A stretch of DNA of 43,755 bases, taken from TMED8 sp038125725 (GTDB taxonomy: Bacteria > Pseudomonadota > Alphaproteobacteria > Rhodospirillales > Casp-alpha2). Below the pieces are notes generated by a model, which was not told the DNA's origin, ran no database searches, and worked only from the letters and a program-made list of their open reading frames with translations. Where the stretch lies: NCBI GenBank assembly GCA_038125725.1, contig JAYPEK010000031.1, positions 1 to 43,755 of the forward strand. The letters are read 5' to 3'. Numbering within the stretch: the first letter of the stretch is position 1; each line of letters opens with the position of its first letter. This document shows, piece after piece, positions 39,959 through 43,755 of this stretch. Made by a program: the position numbers and the translations under genes.

Positions 39959-40339
39959 TCAGGTTTCGGGTTCGCCGTCGCCGGTGAAGTGATCGGTGGG
40001 TTGCGGGGTGACGCTAAGCAAGGTGATGCCCTTTGGCGCATGGAACCGGTGCCAGTGCCCGGTCGGCACCACGACGAGGTCGCCGGTAGTGATTTCATGG
40101 TCCTCGCGGCCTGTCTCGGTGATCAGGCTTAGGGTCGCCGCGCCGTCGATCACCTGCAGGACCTCTTCGGCCGGGTGCTTCTCCCAGGCGCTGGTGCCGG
40201 AAAAGCCGCCGGTGAAGATGCGGCCGTCGCGGTAGCTGGCCAGCGTGGCGAAGGTGCCGGCGGTGTCGCCGTCCGGCGTGCGGTTCTCCAGGAAGCGGAC
40301 GCCGGCAAGCGCCTTGTCGATGTTTGATATGCGCAGCAT
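39959..40339 (-). CDS. Small cupin-domain protein
   Basis: This 126-residue single cupin has GTSAWEKHPAEEVLQVIDGAATLSLI (motif 1, His and Glu pair) and TTGDLVVVPTGHWHRFHAPKGITLLSVTP (motif 2, with His). These residues can hold one divalent metal. Single-domain cupins range from dioxygenases and isomerases to sensor domains, and no substrate is evident. It lies just upstream of, and converges with, the VOC gene. On its own strand it follows the Sel1 gene by only 15 bp, so the metallophosphoesterase, Sel1 and cupin genes probably form one transcript. Confidence 0.82.
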   Translation of the reverse strand: MLRISNIDKALAGVRFLENRTPDGDTAGTFATLASYRDGRIFTGGFSGTSAWEKHPAEEVLQVIDGAATLSLITETGREDHEITTGDLVVVPTGHWHRFHAPKGITLLSVTPQPTDHFTGDGEPET

Positions 40340-40354
40340 GGGAACCTCCGTCGA

Positions 40355-41509
40355 TCAGCCGCCGGATTTCGCCGGCTGCCAGGCGCGGATGCGGCGCTCG
40401 GCATCGGCCAGTTGGGCGGCGCTGAGGCCGGCCTCGAGCTTGCGTTTTGCCGGCTTCGCGCGGGGATAGCCACGCTCGGCCGAAAGCGACAGCCACTTAT
40501 AGGCTTCCGCTGGGTCCTTGGCGACGTTGTGGCCGCCAGCATAAAGGACGCCCAGGAAATACTGCGCCTGGGCGTGGCCGTGATCGGCGGCCTTGCGGAT
40601 CCAGTTGACGCCGAGCGCCGTGTCGCGTTCAACGCCGAGCCCACGAAGATATCGGCTGCCGACGGTGAACATGTCGCGCGTCGAGCCGCCTTCAGCCATT
40701 GCCACCATGGCCTCGAACTTATCCTGGCGTTTCTGTTCGGCCGCCGCGACGGCATCGCCGGCGATGCCGCTGTCGCGCAGCGCCTTGATGTAGTCCTCGA
40801 AGTGCACCAGCAGTTTCGGCACGTCGGGTTTGCCGAAATTCCAGACCTGGTCGGCGTTGAGGCCCTTGAGCGTGAGGTGGCGGCGGAAATCGGCGCACCA
40901 GTTGTTCTTGGTGTCGGCGCGGAAGCGCTGCATGTCGTCGGTGTCGCGGCGCACGTCGAAATCCTGGTAGGCGCGTTCCTCATAGATCAGCGCCTCGCAT
41001 TCCTTGTCGATACGCCGGTCCTTGCCGGTGCGACCCTTGAGGTGCTGCAGCCCGTGTCCGACCAGTTCATGCACGATGACGGCGGCCAGTTTGTCGGCCG
41101 GCCATTTGACGCCGTAGCGGCTGACCGCGACCAGGAACTCCTTGCGCCCGCCCTGTTCGGGCTGGAAGTAGTCGGGGAAGAAGGCGGCGATGATCGCGGA
41201 TGCCATCTTCGCCGGCGGGAAAGCGGCGTCGTAGACGAGAGTCACGCGGCCGTTTCTCTTCAAGGTTTCGATGCGCTCGGCGCTGAACGGCGAGCGGGAA
41301 TAGATGGCGTCGATGGCGGCGCGGATATTGGCCAGCGCCGGTTCGATGCCGATGGTCTCCACATCCTGCGATCCGGCGGGCGGCAACTCGACGGCGAGCA
41401 GTTGGATGCCGCGGTATTCCGATTTCGACACTACCGCGCGGGCCTCGGCCGCTGGTGCCGCGGCGAGCGTCAATAAAAAGGCACACAGCAGGGCAAAGCT
41501 GGCCCTCAT
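40355..41509 (-). CDS. Exported Sel1-repeat protein with HExxxH metalloprotease-like motif
   Basis: This 384-residue protein has a signal peptide (MRASFALLCAFLLTLAAAPAAEA). The middle part contains His147-Glu148-Leu-Val-Gly-His152 (VIVHELVGHGLQH), followed 18-20 residues later by KECEALIYEER, which offers a third metal ligand. HExxxH with a downstream Glu is the arrangement known from M49 dipeptidyl peptidase III (HELLGH). The C-terminal third has two or three Sel1/TPR-like repeats: AMVAMAEGGSTRDMFTVGSRYLRGLGVERD, AAIDHGHAQAQ-type (ADHGHAQAQYFLGVLYAGGHNV) and EAYKWLSLSAERG. ATG 41509 is used; it overlaps the metallophosphoesterase stop by 4 bp. It probably acts in the periplasm. A protease role is inferred from motif only. 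Confidence 0.75.
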   Translation of the reverse strand: MRASFALLCAFLLTLAAAPAAEARAVVSKSEYRGIQLLAVELPPAGSQDVETIGIEPALANIRAAIDAIYSRSPFSAERIETLKRNGRVTLVYDAAFPPAKMASAIIAAFFPDYFQPEQGGRKEFLVAVSRYGVKWPADKLAAVIVHELVGHGLQHLKGRTGKDRRIDKECEALIYEERAYQDFDVRRDTDDMQRFRADTKNNWCADFRRHLTLKGLNADQVWNFGKPDVPKLLVHFEDYIKALRDSGIAGDAVAAAEQKRQDKFEAMVAMAEGGSTRDMFTVGSRYLRGLGVERDTALGVNWIRKAADHGHAQAQYFLGVLYAGGHNVAKDPAEAYKWLSLSAERGYPRAKPAKRKLEAGLSAAQLADAERRIRAWQPAKSGG

Positions 41510-42348
41510 GACCAATCCTTCTGGTGCGCCGGAACGTCCTCGCCGGCCGGCGCGCCGCGTTTGTAGGGAATGGCCTTGTCGGCTTCCATGTAGGCGTGGT
41601 CGTGGATGACCACCCGGTCCGCCTCCAGCAGGCAGACCGCATAGGCGGGGTCCTCGGTGCTGGCGGTCAGCGGCGTTTCGTCATCGGCAATCAAGGCGAT
41701 TTGGTGGGCGGTGGCCTTGACGGTGGAGAAGGGGAGCCCCTTCCAAGACCCGTGGCAGTTCCGATGCAGATGGCCGAAGAACAGATGGCGCACGTGGGTG
41801 AAGCCGCGCAGGCAGGCGGCCAGGTCATCGCCATTCGCGAGACGGATGCGGTCGAGGCCGTGGACCCCCACCTTGAACGGCGCGTGATGCATGAACAGGT
41901 ACACGTCTTCCTTGGCCGCCAGGCTGTCGGTCAGTTGCCCGCGCAACCAGCGCAGCCGCGCCTCGCAGAGCCGGCCGCCGGACTTGCCGGCATCGACGCT
42001 GTCGAGCACCACGAAGCGCCCGGCCGGCGTCGGCAGTGCGTAATGCAGGAATCCGTCTTCCGACCAGGGCAGGGCCGGGAGCGCCGCGCGCGCCGTTTCG
42101 CGGGTGTCGTGATTGCCGATCAGCGGATGCCAGGGCATGGCAAGGCCATCCAGGATATCGATCAACGCCGCATAGGCGCCGTCCTCGGCCCAATGGGTCA
42201 AATCGCCGGTAACCATGCAGAGCGCCGCGTCGCCATGTTCGGCGTTGATGCTACGGACCGCGTCGGCGAGCCGTTGCCGACCGTCGAGGCCGAGCAGCGT
42301 CTGCGGCGGGGCAACGAGATGGGGATCGGTCAAATGGATGAATTTCAT
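41506..42348 (-). CDS. Calcineurin-like metallophosphoesterase (CpdA-type)
   Basis: This 280-residue protein has the full metallophosphoesterase signature in order: LTDPHLV (Asp, His), VTGDLTHW (Asp), IGNHDTRE (Asn, His), FMHHAPF (His) and FGHLHRN (His-x-His). These bind two metal ions. The arrangement fits the class III cyclic-nucleotide phosphodiesterase (CpdA/3',5'-cAMP) group, though substrates of this group vary. The start is ATG 42348 at MKFIHLTDPH; a longer frame upstream has no similarity. It is the first gene of a three-gene minus-strand unit with the Sel1 and cupin genes, and is divergent from the dehydrogenase at 42519. Confidence 0.87.
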   Translation of the reverse strand: MKFIHLTDPHLVAPPQTLLGLDGRQRLADAVRSINAEHGDAALCMVTGDLTHWAEDGAYAALIDILDGLAMPWHPLIGNHDTRETARAALPALPWSEDGFLHYALPTPAGRFVVLDSVDAGKSGGRLCEARLRWLRGQLTDSLAAKEDVYLFMHHAPFKVGVHGLDRIRLANGDDLAACLRGFTHVRHLFFGHLHRNCHGSWKGLPFSTVKATAHQIALIADDETPLTASTEDPAYAVCLLEADRVVIHDHAYMEADKAIPYKRGAPAGEDVPAHQKDWS

Positions 42349-42518
42349 GGCTCTATCATAATTGCCATCGGCCCGCGAAAACATGAAATTTCCGTGTCGG
42401 GACCGCATGTGGCTGGGGCAAGGCCGGTCTGGCCGGTTGCGGCCGCATCGCTTGGCATGGTAGTCAGCGTTTCCGACAGGCGGCGCAGGGGAGGTCGCCG
42501 CGAGACCAGGAGGGATCG

Positions 42519-43484
42519 ATGAGCGGAAAGCCGACACTGTTGATCACGCGCAAACTGTCCAAGCGCACCGAGGAACGCGCCCAGCGCGACTACGACGTTA
42601 TCCTCAATCCGGAAGACCGGGTGTTCACGCCGGAAGAACTGCTCGAAAAATCGGCAGGTGTCGATGCCATCCTGCCTTGCCATTCCGAACACTTTACCGC
42701 GGACCTGGTGGCGAAGCTCTCCGACAGCGTCAAGATCGTCGCCAATCATTCCGTCGGCGTCGATCATTGCGACCTTGCGGCGCTTGCCGCCAAGGGGATC
42801 GTCGTGACGAACACGCCGGATGTGCTCTCCGACGCCACCGCTGAGATCGCCATGCTGCTTTTGTTGGGCGCCGCGCGCCGCGCCAGCGAGGGTGATCGCA
42901 TGATACGGGCCGGCGAATGGGCGCACTGGAGCCCGTCGTTCATGGTCGGCACCCAGGTGACGGGCAAGCGCATCGGCATCGTCGGCATGGGCCGCGTCGG
43001 CCAGGTGATGGCCCGGCGCGCGCGCGGTTTCGACATGCAGGTGCACTACTACAACCGCAACCGTCTGGCGGCGGACAAGGAAGTCGGCGCCACTTACCAT
43101 GCGGACATGGATTCGCTGCTGGCGGTCTCGGATTACCTGTCGCTGCATTGCCCGGCGACACCGGAAACCACGGGGTTTCTGAATGCCGATAAGATCGCTC
43201 TGCTGCCGGACGGCGCCATCGTCGTCAATACGGCGCGTGGCGCGCTCATCGACGAGACGGCGCTGATCGCGGCGCTCAAGTCCGGTAAGCTCGCCGCTGC
43301 CGGACTCGACGTGTTTCAGACCGAGCCGAGCGGCAATCCGGCCTTCGCCGAGCTCGACAACGTGTTCATGCTGCCGCATATCGGCAGCGCCACATTCGAG
43401 ACCCGCGACGCCATGGGATTTCGCGCCCTCGACAACCTGGATGCGGTTTTTGCGGGCAAAGAGCCTGGCGACAGGGTCGCCTAA
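42519..43484 (+). CDS. D-2-hydroxyacid dehydrogenase (glyoxylate/hydroxypyruvate reductase type)
   Basis: This 321-residue NAD(P)-dependent enzyme has the D-isomer dehydrogenase pattern. The catalytic domain includes VANHSVGVDHCDL and TNTPDVLSDATAEIAMLLLLGAARR. The Rossmann domain has GIVGMGRVGQVMARRARGF. Catalytic residues are Arg in VVNTARGALIDE, Glu in LDVFQTEPSGN and His in FMLPHIGSATFETRDAMG. The sequence LSDATAEIAM and the RNRLAADKEVGA loop, with Arg after the second strand, favour glyoxylate/hydroxypyruvate reductase using NADPH. ATG 42519 has a GGAGG site. It could connect with C1 and glycine metabolism nearby, but this is inference. Confidence 0.88.
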   Translation: MSGKPTLLITRKLSKRTEERAQRDYDVILNPEDRVFTPEELLEKSAGVDAILPCHSEHFTADLVAKLSDSVKIVANHSVGVDHCDLAALAAKGIVVTNTPDVLSDATAEIAMLLLLGAARRASEGDRMIRAGEWAHWSPSFMVGTQVTGKRIGIVGMGRVGQVMARRARGFDMQVHYYNRNRLAADKEVGATYHADMDSLLAVSDYLSLHCPATPETTGFLNADKIALLPDGAIVVNTARGALIDETALIAALKSGKLAAAGLDVFQTEPSGNPAFAELDNVFMLPHIGSATFETRDAMGFRALDNLDAVFAGKEPGDRVA

Positions 43485-43565
43485 AAAAACTAACGAATTC
43501 CAGATCCTCGTCACTCGTATCTACGTGCTTCCGTCGCGCAAAAACAGCTTGCGGCAAAACCGGAT

Positions 43566-43672
43566 TTGCGGATGCTATAAAGAATACATAATATCAAGAG
43601 CGGATATACCGCCTGGGAGCTTTGCGTCGGCAAATATGCCGATTGGTAAATTTTGTCCGCGGTATACGGACA
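43566..43672 (+). promoter_or_regulatory. Control region of the truncated right-edge gene with two palindromic sites
   Basis: A weak promoter (TTGCGG 43566-43571, 17 bp, TAATAT 43589-43594) would start transcription near 43601. An inverted repeat GCGG-ATATA-CCGC lies at 43600-43612. A second, TGTCCG-n7-CGGACA, lies at 43654-43672. Both contain a CGG-TATAC-like core, so one repressor could bind both sites. The gene start is at 43689 with AGGGAGAG before it. Confidence 0.4.
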
Positions 43673-43688
43673 TTTAGGGAGAGCTACT

Positions 43689-43748
43689 ATGGAAAACGAA
43701 TTCTGTTCCCCGTCAGCGCCCATGGGACGTATTGAGGTGATTGCCTAA
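43689..43748 (+). pseudogene. First five codons of a gene cut off by the terminal repeat
   Basis: ATG 43689 has a good AGGGAGAG ribosome site and its own control region upstream. It reads MENEF and then enters the repeat at 43704, ending after 14 more codons with the same CSPSAPMGRIEVIA tail that ends the truncated dctP. The original gene product cannot be identified from five residues. As written the 19-residue frame is most likely a disrupted gene rather than a real small peptide, since the tail is part of the repeat. Confidence 0.55.
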
Positions 43749-43755
43749 GGGAGGA
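43704..43755 (+). repeat. Right copy of the 52-bp terminal inverted repeat
   Basis: This is identical to 2-53 on the opposite strand. The block starts TGTTCCCCG and ends GGGAGGA at the window edge. The final GGGAGGA resembles a ribosome site, so an element gene may start just outside. The same end of the element faces the window on both sides. The flanking bases differ (GCCAAG on the left, GAATTC on the right), so there is no shared target duplication and these are two different junctions. Confidence 0.75.

Noticed and set aside
42345..43514. A 389-codon frame antisense to the D-2-hydroxyacid dehydrogenase
   Set aside because: Shadow of a well-supported NAD-dependent dehydrogenase gene, with no motifs of its own.
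43689..43748. A real 19-residue peptide gene (for example a modified-peptide precursor)
   Set aside because: The last 14 codons belong to the repeat and are also fused in frame to dctP at the other end, so the frame is a junction product.
1..43755. The window being a complete circular plasmid
   Set aside because: A circular sequence cut open would show direct repeats at its ends. The shared 52 bp are inverted, and no replication or partition gene is present.

Overview
The window looks like a chromosomal contig from a GC-rich alphaproteobacterium, most likely a free-living and possibly marine Rhodospirillales-type organism. This is inferred from the gene families: a TRAP dicarboxylate-type binding protein, HspQ, GFA-family proteins, a spermidine/putrescine-type ABC importer, a GlxA-type AraC regulator, dimethylglycine dehydrogenase and a non-pyrrolysine MttB homologue. 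No rRNA, tRNA, CRISPR array, prophage or complete insertion sequence was found.

Layout. (1) 1-2053: a dctP-like gene cut off by a repeat at the left edge, a palindrome-rich control region, a two-gene operon of tiny proteins, and hspQ. (2) 2065-9205: housekeeping genes: a DUF2238/HAD/GFA operon, a Nudix hydrolase, a PiT phosphate transporter, a NodB-type deacetylase, argE, and a second M20 protein whose active site is badly degraded. (3) 9181-25757: a surface-glycan locus with a heparinase II/III-type lyase, seven glycosyltransferase domains in six genes (one gene is a tandem fusion), a Wzx-like flippase, a sugar or lipid methyltransferase and two asparagine-synthase paralogues. No polymerase or initiating sugar-phosphate transferase is visible. 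(4) 26026-30549: a four-gene Pot-type ABC importer. (5) 30633-38552: a GlxA/GbdR-type regulator, a MATE exporter, a corrinoid protein, a PilZ protein, a dimethylglycine/sarcosine dehydrogenase and, divergent from it, an MttB-family methyltransferase. (6) 38553-43484: a 2-oxopent-4-enoate hydratase-like protein, a VOC protein, a cupin, a Sel1-repeat protein with an HExxxH motif, a metallophosphoesterase and a D-2-hydroxyacid dehydrogenase. (7) 43485-43755: a control region and the first five codons of a gene cut off by the same repeat seen at the left edge.

The most interesting functional unit is region 5, perhaps with region 4. An MttB homologue, its corrinoid partner and a folate-linked dimethylglycine dehydrogenase could form an aerobic route that removes methyl groups from a quaternary amine such as glycine betaine, with the GlxA-type regulator and the ABC importer as sensor and uptake system. 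The substrate is inferred, and no reactivase or methyl-acceptor protein is present here.

Three structural points stand out. The two ends of the window carry a perfect 52-bp inverted repeat that interrupts a gene on each side, which suggests two inverted copies of an unidentified mobile element. All ten convergent gene pairs either overlap at their 3' ends or lie within 11 bp. Several control regions (upstream of dctP, upstream of the corrinoid gene, between the DMGDH and MttB genes, and before the right-hand stub gene) hold clusters of strong palindromes.
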